Shown here one piece after another: positions 28,045 through 37,501 of a stretch of DNA of 53,850 nucleotides. Location of the stretch: the NCBI GenBank assembly GCA_011523945.1, contig WTFU01000200.1:1-53850 (forward strand), in the 5' to 3' direction. The stretch's first letter is position 1. Every line of letters begins with the position of its first letter. The notes below the pieces were generated by a model. The model was not told the origin of the DNA. It ran no database searches and saw only the letters and a program-made list of their open reading frames with translations. The position numbers were made by a program, and so were the translations under genes. The DNA is from Mariniblastus sp. (GTDB lineage Bacteria > Planctomycetota > Planctomycetia > Pirellulales > Pirellulaceae).

Positions 28045-28675
28045 GTTTCTTCAGCCTTATTCTTTGCTTGAATATCTTGGAAGGTGTTAATTCGATCTGT
28101 GTAAATTGTGAAGCGATAGGACCAAAGGTTAGTCCGTAAAATCTACGCAGTTATTGCCGCTTGAAGCTTCACAGAGTCACGCGAAATCGTTTTCAAAATG
28201 CTGAGCCAGCCCCAGTTCACTTGTTTCAATGGGTCGCAGATTAACAACATTTCACGCTTTGCGCGGCACTAGGTTAACAACGCAACCCATAATGGTAAAG
28301 ATCACGCCTTTTACCAAAACGAGACAGCGTGAAAATACACCACCTTAGAAAACGATAAAGGGACTTTCTTCAAATATTCATTTTAAATCTCAACCCCTAA
28401 CCTGCCAGAACGCCTAATTTATTGGTGTATTGAACGAAATTGACGCCCGATGGCCATTACTAACTTTGGACCAACTCCTGAACTCGTCTCAATCTAAGGG
28501 GCCCCAGATGTGACCATTGAATGCAATTCAAAAACCAAATACACGATTTTTCCTAACCATGACTCGCTCGATGGAATCGCCTTCCGTTAAAATTGAAGGC
28601 CCACCAGACCCTTTTTGTTGAGAAACAAAAATCCAAGGGAGATAGCAGCAACCACCTAAGCTCGCTCCAGCGATC
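28045..28675. other. Long intergenic region upstream of ppdK
   Basis: About 630 bases between divergent ppdK and the methyltransferase gene, so promoters for both are expected. An AT-only hairpin (TTTTTGTT at 28612-28619 with AACAAAAA at 28624-28631) lies 45 bp before the methyltransferase start. No tRNA or other RNA gene was recognised. Confidence 0.4.
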
Positions 28676-29467
28676 ATGCTCAAAAACCCACAATCGAAAA
28701 TCGTTGCCGTTGCGCTGCTAGTTTTATGTTCAGTAATCGTGCAATTTAACTTCTCACTGATTCCCTTTTCCGGAAAATTGGCAAAGAAAAACGAGCCTTC
28801 TTCCGCGCCAAACCACTCCGAAATCCGGGCGTGGAAATCAGTCGAAGATTTCGAACAGGAATTAGCTGTTTTCAAGACCGTCTTTTGGGACCCCAGAGAC
28901 ACCGAAAGCTTGCGTAAGCTAATCCGTGAAGATGAGTCTATTGCAGGAACCAGTATTCTGGAAATCGGAACTGGCTCTGGTCTGATTTCATTGTGCTGCC
29001 TGAAAGCCGGAGCCAAACGCGTTATCGCCACTGATGTTAATGCGAACGCAGTCGAGAATGCCAAATTCAACGCAAGTCATTTAGGACTTGAAAGTACTTT
29101 TGAAGTTAGGCAGGTGCCGCTATCAAATTCGTCAGCTTTCTCAGTCATCCAGGATTCAGAGAAATTTGATCTAATCATTTCGAATCCTCCATGGGTTAAT
29201 CGGACTCCTAATACAATTGACGAATACGCTCTGTATGACCAAAACTTCGATTTACTAAAATCGCTTTTCGCAGGACTTAAAATCCACCTAAAACCGAAGG
29301 GAAGAGTTTTACTTGCTTACGGCTGTGTTGATGCCATCAAAACCATCCAAAAACTCTCAGACGAATATGGTCTCCAATACACCAAAATTGACCCGAGAAT
29401 ATTGGACAGATTACCAGAAGAGTTTTTGCCTGGAATGATGGTACAACTTCAGTTTCCAGCCGAGTGA
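28676..29467 (+). CDS. Membrane-anchored SAM-dependent methyltransferase (HemK/PrmC-like fold)
   Basis: A 263-residue protein. Residues 8-30 form one hydrophobic N-terminal anchor (IVAVALLVLCSVIVQFNFSLI). The rest is a Rossmann methyltransferase: motif I EIGTGSGLISL (96 on), an acidic loop TDVNANAVENAK, and motif IV NPPW (170-173). NPP(Y/W) marks enzymes that methylate amide or amino nitrogens, such as PrmC on release-factor glutamine. The membrane anchor and the lack of the PrmC N-terminal helical domain argue against PrmC itself. The substrate is unknown. No good ribosome site precedes the ATG. Its last 19 bases overlap the convergent glycerate kinase gene. Confidence 0.75.
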   Translation: MLKNPQSKIVAVALLVLCSVIVQFNFSLIPFSGKLAKKNEPSSAPNHSEIRAWKSVEDFEQELAVFKTVFWDPRDTESLRKLIREDESIAGTSILEIGTGSGLISLCCLKAGAKRVIATDVNANAVENAKFNASHLGLESTFEVRQVPLSNSSAFSVIQDSEKFDLIISNPPWVNRTPNTIDEYALYDQNFDLLKSLFAGLKIHLKPKGRVLLAYGCVDAIKTIQKLSDEYGLQYTKIDPRILDRLPEEFLPGMMVQLQFPAE

Positions 29468-30819
29468 CTGAGTGCAATCCTTAAATCGCAAACGTTGGTA
29501 TTGGTAGCTGCTACCTGATAAACAAGTTCATTCTCATTGAGAAAATCAAAACTTCGGCAACGCTCCAAGGCCTCCTCTGACTGACGCATCAATTCTAGCT
29601 TTCGAGTTTCGGTGTGTTGATTAACCCAAGTTGCATCGACCCAACCGCCTGCCACGGAGACATTGCCATCTTCACCATCTGTACCGCCAGATAACAGACA
29701 ATAATCACACGACTCGTTTAACTGAAAACCAAGTAGCGAGTTAATTGCCGAGAGCACAAGATGCTGATTGCGTCCGCCGCGTCCCGGATTTGTTACAAGT
29801 GAGACAGTGGTTTCACCACCAGATATTAAGCACCGCCTACCCTTGCCTAATGTTGACTGTGCAATTTCGATTGCGACGCTTCTGCCCACCGTTCCCGCTT
29901 CTCCTTCGTTACCCACCGGCGAGCCAAGTTCGACCTGATACCCCAATTCAATTGCACGTTTCCTTGAAGCCAACATTGCAGTTTCTATATTCCCGATAAC
30001 AAAATTAGAGACCTCAGAAACATCGCTACGCTCAAAAGCACTTGGAGTGCTGCAATTAACTAGGCTCCAAACTGATTCGGGCAACTTGTCACGAAGCGGA
30101 TCAAACTCAAGCAAAACCTCCAATGCGGTATAGTCATCCGACGGCAAACTGGTCGGCCCAGATGCCACCACCGACAAGTCATCACCGATTACATCTGAGA
30201 TAATAAGCGACACCATCCTCGCCTTGCACTGACGCGCCAGCCCACCACCTTTTACCTCGCTTAATTCGCGACGAACTGCATTCAATTGATAGATCGACGC
30301 ACCGGACGCACTTAGAAAATCTGTCGTTGCTCGCAAATCAGCGAGCCCGACAGGAGCGACTGTTTTTTCCAACAGTGCGGAGCCCCCACCTGAAATAAGA
30401 CAAACCACAACATCATCCGGACCGGCGCCTCGCACTAATTTCAAAATCTCTTCGGTTGCAACAAGCACGCGATCCGTCGGTAAATTAATTGCCTCCGGGC
30501 GACAGCCCGTTACGTCAAAAAAATTGGAGTCAACGACGCGATCATCCGGGACATTTATCCGACCGATCGCATTTAAACTACGAAGCACCTCAGCACCAAG
30601 CCGCTGCTCAAAACCAACCGCCATCGCGCCGCTCGCCTTACCAAATCCAACCACAATGAGTCTGCGGCAGGTTGCTAATTCGATGGTCACATCCCCCAAT
30701 TGAACGGAATGTTCGTTAATATCAACAAAATCACGTACTAATCGAACAGCGTCCACCGCTTCAACGCCGGAAGACCATATTTCTTTGGCATCTTCGATTA
30801 GTGACCTATTTTTCAACAC
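29449..30819 (-). CDS. Glycerate 2-kinase (GckA/TtuD, MOFRL family)
   Basis: A 456-residue type-2 glycerate kinase that phosphorylates D-glycerate to 2-phosphoglycerate, feeding glycolysis. The N-terminal DUF4147 domain shows VGFGKASGAMA, CLISGGGSALL, LNAVRRELSEVKGGGLA and SDVIGDDLSVVASGPT. The C-terminal MOFRL domain shows CLISGGETTVSL, GRGGRNQHLVLSA, GGTDGEDGN and TNTNVCDL. The start is GTG with AGGAG about 9-10 nt upstream. Its 3' end overlaps the methyltransferase gene by 19 bp on the opposite strand. It could serve serine, glycolate or glucarate breakdown; the neighbourhood does not decide. Confidence 0.93.
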   Translation of the reverse strand: MLKNRSLIEDAKEIWSSGVEAVDAVRLVRDFVDINEHSVQLGDVTIELATCRRLIVVGFGKASGAMAVGFEQRLGAEVLRSLNAIGRINVPDDRVVDSNFFDVTGCRPEAINLPTDRVLVATEEILKLVRGAGPDDVVVCLISGGGSALLEKTVAPVGLADLRATTDFLSASGASIYQLNAVRRELSEVKGGGLARQCKARMVSLIISDVIGDDLSVVASGPTSLPSDDYTALEVLLEFDPLRDKLPESVWSLVNCSTPSAFERSDVSEVSNFVIGNIETAMLASRKRAIELGYQVELGSPVGNEGEAGTVGRSVAIEIAQSTLGKGRRCLISGGETTVSLVTNPGRGGRNQHLVLSAINSLLGFQLNESCDYCLLSGGTDGEDGNVSVAGGWVDATWVNQHTETRKLELMRQSEEALERCRSFDFLNENELVYQVAATNTNVCDLRIALSHSAGN

Positions 30820-30994
30820 CTATACTCCTGAAACAACCAGTAAAATTTGTTAATTCGCAGCACTTCCCAATAATTGTAATGGTGGAAATGGCGACTACTC
30901 ACCTACTGACGACATTTTAACGCACGCTTGCCGTTTCTGCCGCCTATTAAATAATGCCCTAGCCAACTGAAGTTCAACAAATTAATTTTTGCCC

Positions 30995-31936
30995 ATGATC
31001 CTTCGCACGTCCATTTTACTGACTCTTGCTTGCATTTATGCACTGGTCGTATTCCCGTGGCAGGATTCGAGTCCGAACGCTAACCGGCCAAATTTTTCAG
31101 CATTAGGAACTAACCGTAACAAGGATGTGGCAGAAAGTAGCGGTCTCGCATTTTCTCAACATATCCCAAATTCGATCTGGACGATCAACGATTCTGGAAA
31201 CTCGAATCGAGCATTTTTGCTTCAAACGGATGGAAAACTCTTAGCAGAAGTCAAACTTAAAGACACCAATAATATCGACTGGGAAGCACTCACAGACTTT
31301 GAAGTCGATGGCAGACCCCACTTGATGATTGCCGATGTTGGAGACAACTCTCTAAGCCGGAAATCCTATCAACTCTATTTCTTCCCTGAACCTGACTTGA
31401 GTGAACCCATTCAAAATTCAGGAAAGAAACCAGTTAAGCAAACAATCAAGCCGAAGAAAATTCAATTCAAGTACGAAGACGGGTCGAAGAATTGTGAAGC
31501 CATCGGGATCGATACCGACAATCAAAAAATTTGGCTTGTCGAAAAAGTCTCTTTTGGCGCACCCCGAAAAAAAACACCCGGAGTTTATGCTCTGGATTTC
31601 TCATTGAAGTCGGAAAAAAAATACCGCATCGCGGAACGAATAGCTGATTTTGCCCCCCGTAATGTGACGGGCATGGATTTTTCCCATGATGGTAAATCGC
31701 TCATCATTCGTAACTATCTTAATGCTCACTTGTACACACGACCGGAAAACCAACCCTGGGCAGAGATCATCAACGAAACGAAACCCCGAGCCGTTGTACT
31801 CCCCCTCCAGCGTCAGGGGGAAGCCATTTGTTTCACTCCGGATTCTCAAGCCATGATCGTGACAAGTGAATTTACCTCACAGCCGATCTGGAAAATTAAA
31901 TGCGCAGCGCAAAATCCAGAAGAAATAAAAGAATGA
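30995..31936 (+). CDS. Secreted or membrane-tethered propeller-like protein
   Basis: A 313-residue protein with an N-terminal hydrophobic segment (MILRTSILLTLACIYALVVF). The ATG at 30995 is preferred to a TTG two codons upstream. The body has repeated beta-rich units with signatures such as SGLAFSQHIPNSIWTINDSG, DIGDN-like ADVGDNSLSR, CEAIGIDTDNQKIWLVEK, VTGMDFSHDGKSLIIRNY and GEAICFTPDSQAMIVTSE. These look like blades of a six-bladed propeller of the NHL/WD type. The stop overlaps the start of the M20 peptidase gene (ATGA), so the two are translationally coupled. The coupling suggests related roles, but the ligand is unknown. Confidence 0.65.
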   Translation: MILRTSILLTLACIYALVVFPWQDSSPNANRPNFSALGTNRNKDVAESSGLAFSQHIPNSIWTINDSGNSNRAFLLQTDGKLLAEVKLKDTNNIDWEALTDFEVDGRPHLMIADVGDNSLSRKSYQLYFFPEPDLSEPIQNSGKKPVKQTIKPKKIQFKYEDGSKNCEAIGIDTDNQKIWLVEKVSFGAPRKKTPGVYALDFSLKSEKKYRIAERIADFAPRNVTGMDFSHDGKSLIIRNYLNAHLYTRPENQPWAEIINETKPRAVVLPLQRQGEAICFTPDSQAMIVTSEFTSQPIWKIKCAAQNPEEIKE

Positions 31937-33150
31937 ATTCACTACTCAATGAATCAGACTGGCGAAACGAACTTGACTGGCTCGACAGCCAAAACGCTAC
32001 CATGCTTCAACTTGTCGAGAGCTTGGCCAACATCAATTCCGGGACTTTTAATTTAGACGGCTTAAAGAAGGTTACTAATTACCTGACCGCTGAATTCAGC
32101 AAACTAGATGGAGACCTTGCGATTCTTGAGTCACGTCCTCAATTGTCAATTAATTCAACAGGAAAACCGGAAGAACAAACGCTTGGCGATATTATTCATA
32201 TTTCCAAGCGATCGGATGCCAAGAAAAAGATTCTTCTTTGCATCCACATGGATACCGTCTACTCCAAAGACCATCCGTTTCAAAAATGCCAGTGGCTCGA
32301 AAATGGATACCTCAATGGCCCCGGAGTCGCCGACGCCAAAGGTGGGCTCATCGTCATGCTTTACGCTTTGTTGGCTTTTGAGAAGAGTCCACTGGCCAAG
32401 AATCTTGGATGGGAAGTTCTCATCAATCCGGACGAAGAAATCGGATCCCCGGGAAGCGTGCATCTGATAAACGAAATCGCTCATCGGTGTACCGCGGGGC
32501 TGTTATTCGAACCAGCATTGCCCGATGGCACACTTGTCTCCTGGCGGAAGGGCTCAGGCAATTTCACATTTGTCGCCAAAGGGCGATCCGCTCATTCTGG
32601 TCGTGAATTTGAGAACGGGCGTAATGCCATCGTAGCCATGGCAAAATTAATGGACGCTATTGACCAGCTTAACTCCACACCGGACATCACTTACAACGTT
32701 GGAAACTTCCAAGGCGGGGGCGCGCTTAACGTGGTTCCGGATCTGGCGATCGGACGGGTCAATGTCCGTATCAAGACGGTCGAGCAACAAAGACAAGTAG
32801 AACAGCAATTCGCAGAACTGGTTAGCCGCGCGAATCAGTCTGATGGGATCTCGATCGATGTGCATGGCCAATTCAGCTCTCCGCCCAAGCCAATTTCACA
32901 GGGAGTCATAAAGCTTCAACATCGGATCAACGAATGTGCGAAAATACTAGAAAAACAGATAAGCTGGCGGGGTACCGGCGGAGCTTCTGACGGCAACAAA
33001 TTCGCTGCAGCAGGCCTTCCCAACATCGATACGCTCGGCCCGCTCGGAGGTGACATCCACAGCATGGACGAATATCTCATTCCCGAGAGCCTTGCTCCGA
33101 GCGCAAAATTAGTTGCGCTAATTTTGCTAAGCTTTGCAAACGAAAATTAG
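31933..33150 (+). CDS. M20-family metallopeptidase / deacylase, candidate N-succinylglutamate desuccinylase
   Basis: A 405-residue dizinc hydrolase of the M20/CPG2 family. Metal ligands and catalytic residues are readable: His105 in CIHMDTV with Asp107, Asp134 in GVADAKGG, Glu168-Glu169 in NPDEEIGSPG, Glu193 in FEPALPDG, and His in GGDIHSMDEY. A dimerisation domain starts around KGRSAHSG. The ATG at 31933 overlaps the previous stop (ATGA) and is preferred over an ATG at 31900. M20 enzymes cleave amide bonds of N-acyl amino acids (DapE, ArgE, carboxypeptidase G2). The astA and astD genes downstream suggest release of glutamate and succinate from N-succinylglutamate. That role is inferred; AstE itself is an unrelated M14-type enzyme. 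Confidence 0.8.
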   Translation: MNSLLNESDWRNELDWLDSQNATMLQLVESLANINSGTFNLDGLKKVTNYLTAEFSKLDGDLAILESRPQLSINSTGKPEEQTLGDIIHISKRSDAKKKILLCIHMDTVYSKDHPFQKCQWLENGYLNGPGVADAKGGLIVMLYALLAFEKSPLAKNLGWEVLINPDEEIGSPGSVHLINEIAHRCTAGLLFEPALPDGTLVSWRKGSGNFTFVAKGRSAHSGREFENGRNAIVAMAKLMDAIDQLNSTPDITYNVGNFQGGGALNVVPDLAIGRVNVRIKTVEQQRQVEQQFAELVSRANQSDGISIDVHGQFSSPPKPISQGVIKLQHRINECAKILEKQISWRGTGGASDGNKFAAAGLPNIDTLGPLGGDIHSMDEYLIPESLAPSAKLVALILLSFANEN

Positions 33151-33436
33151 CATGGCTTTCAATGCTGCGTTGAAGCAGGGAAGTGCCCATTTCACCATAA
33201 AAATAACGGGGGAAATAGTAAGTCACTCCCAATTGACGTGGTTCAATCTCGATCTTCATCAGTTGCGGTGGAAAAAGTCGATGCGAAACATGCCAGCGAA
33301 GTTCGGCTGACAAAACACAGAGAAAGCAAGATGTCACAACTTCTGTCTTTTTGAAACCACGGTTTGCACCTAAGATAGTTGCAGCCCTAACCACATTCTT
33401 TAGAGTTAATTCCTTTGCTTTCCAACGAGTCTGAAA

Positions 33437-34834
33437 ATGACCTCCGAACCTTTGCTCGCAGCCGACAAGCTCAAACATGACCCTCGCTTAGCCGAGGCAA
33501 AAAAGCTCATACTCGACGCCGTCGCTGAGCATCAAAAAACCCTCGTATCCGTAAGGCCCCCGCGGCCTGAACTAGCGGCCAGCTACGAACAAATGCTGGA
33601 ACAATTTGGCTCAATCCGAGGTGGAAAAACCTTCTTTCCTTATTTGGGAAGTGGTCTCGGCAATGGGCCCTTCGTAGAACTCGCTGATGGAAGTGTTAAG
33701 CTTGATTTAATTACCGGCATTGGCGTGCATGGCTACGGTCATAGTCACCCCCGCCTAATCAATGCCGGCATTGATGCCGCGCTGAGCGATACGGTCATGC
33801 AGGGCAACTTGCAACAAAACACCAGCAGCTGTGACATTGTAAAACTACTGACCGATGTTGCATGTGAATTTGGCGCGGGCTTAAAGCACTGCTTCCTCAC
33901 AACCAGCGGGGCAATGGCCAACGAAAATTCGCTGAAGATGGCTTTCCAAAAAAATCACCCGGCCAACCGTGTCATCGCTTTCACCCACTGCTTTGCCGGA
34001 CGCACCCTAGGACTAGCACAGGTAACCGATAAAGCGAAATACCGAATTGGCTTACCCGATACGATTGCAGTCGACTACGTGCCGTTTTTTGATGAAAACA
34101 ACCCTGAGAAAAGTATCGCTTACGCTGTTCGCCGGATGAAATACCACATCGATCGGTTCCCGGGAAAACACGCTGCACTTTGGATGGAACTAGTACAGGG
34201 CGAAGGTGGCTACTACGAAGGTAATACCGACTACTTCAAAGCATTAATCAAAGTTGCTCATGAAAATAACATTGCCGTTATTGCAGATGAAGTTCAAACA
34301 TTCTGCCGCACAACAAGGCCCTACGCATTCCAGCACTTTGGACTCGATCAGGATGTCGACTTGGTCACCATTGGAAAAATATCACAAGTCTGCGCAACGC
34401 TGTTTACCGACGAGTACGCTCCTCAACCTGGTTTAATCAGCCAAACTTTCACCGGAAGCACCTGGGCGATTATGGCCGCGCACGCTATTGTCTCGGGATT
34501 GATCGAAAACGGTAATTTTGGGCCTACTGGTAAAAACGTACGCTTCAATCAGCACTTCTCCAAAGGACTTCAAGCCATCGGTAAAAAATATCCTGGCTCG
34601 ATTAGTGGCCCTCATGGTGTAGGAGGAATGGTCGCTTTTACACCATTCGATGGAACGCCGGAGATTGCCAGTGAACTAGTGAAACGACTTTATCACGCTG
34701 GACTCATGTCGTTCATGGCCGGTGGTTCTCCCAGCAGGGTTCGCTTTCTCCTGCCGTTAGGCTGCATCGATGAATCCCACATCGACCTCGCGTGCCAAAT
34801 CATCGAAAACGTTGTTGCTGAGATGGAAAATTAA
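33437..34834 (+). CDS. Class III PLP aminotransferase, probable succinylornithine aminotransferase (AstC role)
   Basis: A 465-residue fold-type I aminotransferase. The PLP Lys is Lys314 in TIGKISQ and the cofactor Asp is in IADEVQT (284-288). HGYGHSHP and GLAQVTDKAKY are in their expected positions. The cofactor-phosphate region reads TSGAMANENSLKMA and the next loop FAGRTLG, where typical ornithine-type enzymes have SGTEANE and FHGRTLG, so it is a divergent branch. Followed by astA and astD, it probably converts N2-succinylornithine to N-succinylglutamate 5-semialdehyde. A direct ornithine or other omega-amino substrate is the alternative. It is separated by 286 bp from the M20 gene and by 93 bp from astA. 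Confidence 0.75.
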   Translation: MTSEPLLAADKLKHDPRLAEAKKLILDAVAEHQKTLVSVRPPRPELAASYEQMLEQFGSIRGGKTFFPYLGSGLGNGPFVELADGSVKLDLITGIGVHGYGHSHPRLINAGIDAALSDTVMQGNLQQNTSSCDIVKLLTDVACEFGAGLKHCFLTTSGAMANENSLKMAFQKNHPANRVIAFTHCFAGRTLGLAQVTDKAKYRIGLPDTIAVDYVPFFDENNPEKSIAYAVRRMKYHIDRFPGKHAALWMELVQGEGGYYEGNTDYFKALIKVAHENNIAVIADEVQTFCRTTRPYAFQHFGLDQDVDLVTIGKISQVCATLFTDEYAPQPGLISQTFTGSTWAIMAAHAIVSGLIENGNFGPTGKNVRFNQHFSKGLQAIGKKYPGSISGPHGVGGMVAFTPFDGTPEIASELVKRLYHAGLMSFMAGGSPSRVRFLLPLGCIDESHIDLACQIIENVVAEMEN

Positions 34835-34927
34835 AAGGAAGCCTCACCTGACTGAAGTTTGCACGAAACCAAAGATTTTTTACAGCACTCTCTCAAATCC
34901 TAAAATCACTCTGCTAACGGCAAAAAA

Positions 34928-35953
34928 ATGTTGATCGTACGAAGAGTTCGCGAATCGGATCTTGACCCGTTATTCGAGTTGATTCAAAAATCTGAATACG
35001 GATTAACCACGCTGAAGATTTCGAAAGACGAACTGGAATCCCGAATTGAAAAATCGATTTTTGCCTTCCAGCAAAAAATGGGAAAGCCAAGTGGCCAGCC
35101 TTACGTTTTTGTGATGGAAGATCTGGCTCACGGTAAAATTGTCGGCACCTGCTCGATCTATGCAAAGGTTGGCGGTTTCGAGCCAATGTATTCTTACGAG
35201 ATCAAAGAATCTCATCACAACTCGGAAGAACTGGGAGTTTTTAAAACAATCAATGTGCTCCATCTTCGCGAGGAGCATAACGGCCCGAGCGAAATAGGCA
35301 GTCTATTTCTGTCACCTGATTACTGGGGCAATGGGCATGGGAGACTTCTTAGCCTGTCCAGATTTCTGTTTATCGCTGAATTCAGAGATCGCTTCGAAAA
35401 AGAAATGGTTGCCGAAATGCGTGGAGTTGTCGACAAGGATGGCAAATCTCCCCTTTGGGCCGCCATTGGCTCGCACTTTTTTCAGATCGACTTTCCCAAA
35501 GCAGAAACGCTTACAAGCCAATCCAAAAAATTCATTGCAGATTTAATGCCCAAACATCCAATCTACATCCCCTTGCTGCCGAAGGACGCTCAAGAGGTCA
35601 TCGGCCAAGTCCATGCGAACACTCTACCCGCTTTGAAGGTCCTGGAATCGGAGGGCTTTGAATTTCGACAACTGGTCGATATTTTTGACGGAGGGCCAAC
35701 GATGCATTGTGAAGTCGATCAAATTCGCGCGGTCGTGAATTCCTCAAGCGGGGTCGTTAATTGCATTGAAGATTCGTTCCCAAATGCATCACAACAATTA
35801 ATCTCCAATGCCAAACTCGACTTCCGAACTTGCCTCGGATCCACGGCTTGGAATCAGGATGGCGTTACGATTGACCAGGTAACAGCGCTGCGACTCAATC
35901 TAAAAATTGGCGATCGTGTCCGTTGCATCAATCTAAAACCCGATCCAAAATGA
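34928..35953 (+). CDS. astA: Arginine/ornithine N-succinyltransferase
   Basis: A 341-residue acyltransferase of the AstA family (GNAT-like fold) that transfers succinyl from succinyl-CoA to the alpha-amino group of arginine or ornithine. Recognisable family stretches are RVRESDLDPLFEL, GLTTLKISKDELESRIEKS, LSRFLFIAEFRDRF, EMRGVVDKDGKSPLWAAIG, ADLMPKHPIYIPLLP, GQVHANTLPAL and IFDGGPT. Length equals that of known AstA proteins (about 340). The ATG is immediately at the conserved N-terminus; there is no strong ribosome site. It lies in a run with an aminotransferase before it and astD 59 bp after it. No astB (succinylarginine dihydrolase) is in the cluster. Confidence 0.95.
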   Translation: MLIVRRVRESDLDPLFELIQKSEYGLTTLKISKDELESRIEKSIFAFQQKMGKPSGQPYVFVMEDLAHGKIVGTCSIYAKVGGFEPMYSYEIKESHHNSEELGVFKTINVLHLREEHNGPSEIGSLFLSPDYWGNGHGRLLSLSRFLFIAEFRDRFEKEMVAEMRGVVDKDGKSPLWAAIGSHFFQIDFPKAETLTSQSKKFIADLMPKHPIYIPLLPKDAQEVIGQVHANTLPALKVLESEGFEFRQLVDIFDGGPTMHCEVDQIRAVVNSSSGVVNCIEDSFPNASQQLISNAKLDFRTCLGSTAWNQDGVTIDQVTALRLNLKIGDRVRCINLKPDPK

Positions 35954-36012
35954 CATAATTCCAGTCAGAAACCGACATATTATTTGAATCACCATTCACT
36001 CGAAAAGTTTAA

Positions 36013-37488
36013 ATGTTTGAATCCCAACTGCAAATTGGTGGAGATTGGATTGATGGAGCGGGCGAGGCACTTGAATCAACCTGCCCGGTCGACAACTCCG
36101 TGATCTGGTCCGGCAAAACCGCTTCACCATCTCAGGTAGACGCTGCCTTTTCAGCGGCCAGAAATGCATTTGGCGCATGGTGGGATTTGCGTGTTGAATC
36201 CCGAATTGAAATTGCTGAATCCTATCGAGATAATGTCAAAGCATCTTCTGAAGAACTTGCTCTGCTGATTGCCAAGGAAACTGGAAAACCGATTTGGGAG
36301 TCCAAAACAGAAGCCACAGCAGTAGCGGCAAAAGTCGATCTTTCTATCGATGCATTTCGAAATCGTCGAGATACAACTCAGTTCGAAATTGCTGGCGGAC
36401 TTGCCGTCACTCGCTATAAACCGCACGGGGTTTGTGGCATTCTTGGGCCATTTAATTTTCCGGCCCACCTTGCCAATGGTCATATCGTCCCAGCCCTCAT
36501 CACAGGCAATGTCTGTCTATTTAAACCAAGTGAAATGACGCCGGCAGTCGGGCAATGGATGGTCATGAAATGGCTCGAATCCGGGCTGCCACCCGGCGTA
36601 CTCAATCTTGTCCAGGGCGGACGCAATGTCGGAGAAGCCATTGCCTCGCACGCAGAACTCGATGGTTTATTTTTTACCGGCTCAAGTGCTGCCGGCAAAG
36701 CACTTCACAAGACACTGGCTCCTTTTCCGCAAAAAATTCTTGCGCTCGAAATGGGAGGGAACAATCCCTTAATTGTGCATGACATCAATGACTTTCAAGC
36801 CGCCGCTTATCTGACGGTGCTCTCTGCCTACATGACCGCTGGGCAAAGATGCACCTGCGCTCGTCGATTGATTCTGATTGATGATGCCGAGGGGCACCAT
36901 TTTTTGAAAGCATTGAAGGATATGATGGAACGAGTCACGTTTGGCTTTTTCGACGACGATCCTCAGCCGTTCATGGGCTCCCTTATTTCCTCGGCGGCAG
37001 GCAATCGGCTGCTCTCAGCCCAAGCGGAGCTAATCAAGCGAGGTGCACAGCCAATGATCGAAATGCACAATCATAGAAACTGCGAGGCCTTAATCTCTCC
37101 TGGATTGCTCGACGTCACCCATGTCGAAAATCTCAGTGACGAGGAACTTTTTGGGCCACTTTTAAATTTGCGATGGGTCAAAAATTTCGATGAAGCTATT
37201 CAGGAAGCCAATCACACAAACTATGGGCTGTCCGCAGGACTTCTCAGTGATAACGAGCAATATTATCGACAGTTCATCCATCAGATTCGAGCTGGCATTG
37301 TTAACTGGAACCGCCAAACAACCGGCGCCAGCGGAAAACTCCCATTTGGAGGTTGTGGCCTAAGCGGTAACCACCGGCCTAGCGCTTATTTCGCCGTTGA
37401 TTATTGCTCCTACCCCGTCGCCTCCATTGAATCCCAAACGCTTGCACTGCCGGAGAAACCGATGACCGGTATCCGACTTGGACTGTAG
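36013..37488 (+). CDS. astD: Succinylglutamate-semialdehyde dehydrogenase
   Basis: A 491-residue NAD-dependent aldehyde dehydrogenase that oxidises N-succinylglutamate 5-semialdehyde to N-succinylglutamate. The catalytic Cys is in GQRCTCARRL and the general base Glu in LEMGGNNPLIV. The cofactor-binding FTGSSAAGKALH and the GPFNFPAHLANGHIVPAL segment are typical of AstD rather than of betaine-type enzymes. RQTTGASGKLPFGGCGLSGNHRPSAY near the end is another AstD hallmark (read as TTGASGKLPFGGCGLSGNH). Its place directly after astA confirms the pathway. The fhcB-like gene starts 13 bp after its stop, so they are almost surely co-transcribed. Confidence 0.95.
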   Translation: MFESQLQIGGDWIDGAGEALESTCPVDNSVIWSGKTASPSQVDAAFSAARNAFGAWWDLRVESRIEIAESYRDNVKASSEELALLIAKETGKPIWESKTEATAVAAKVDLSIDAFRNRRDTTQFEIAGGLAVTRYKPHGVCGILGPFNFPAHLANGHIVPALITGNVCLFKPSEMTPAVGQWMVMKWLESGLPPGVLNLVQGGRNVGEAIASHAELDGLFFTGSSAAGKALHKTLAPFPQKILALEMGGNNPLIVHDINDFQAAAYLTVLSAYMTAGQRCTCARRLILIDDAEGHHFLKALKDMMERVTFGFFDDDPQPFMGSLISSAAGNRLLSAQAELIKRGAQPMIEMHNHRNCEALISPGLLDVTHVENLSDEELFGPLLNLRWVKNFDEAIQEANHTNYGLSAGLLSDNEQYYRQFIHQIRAGIVNWNRQTTGASGKLPFGGCGLSGNHRPSAYFAVDYCSYPVASIESQTLALPEKPMTGIRLGL

Positions 37489-37501
37489 AAATTTTTTTAC
37501 C

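Noticed and set aside
28528..29070. 180-codon minus-strand frame over the methyltransferase gene
   Set aside because: Antisense to the N-terminal helix and motif I of a gene with clear methyltransferase motifs; its translation shows no domain.
33077..33478. 133-codon minus-strand frame across the gap between the M20 and aminotransferase genes
   Set aside because: It covers the 3' end of one real gene and the 5' end of another and has no recognisable motif. It is the best of the shadow frames, so I kept it in mind, but nothing supports it.
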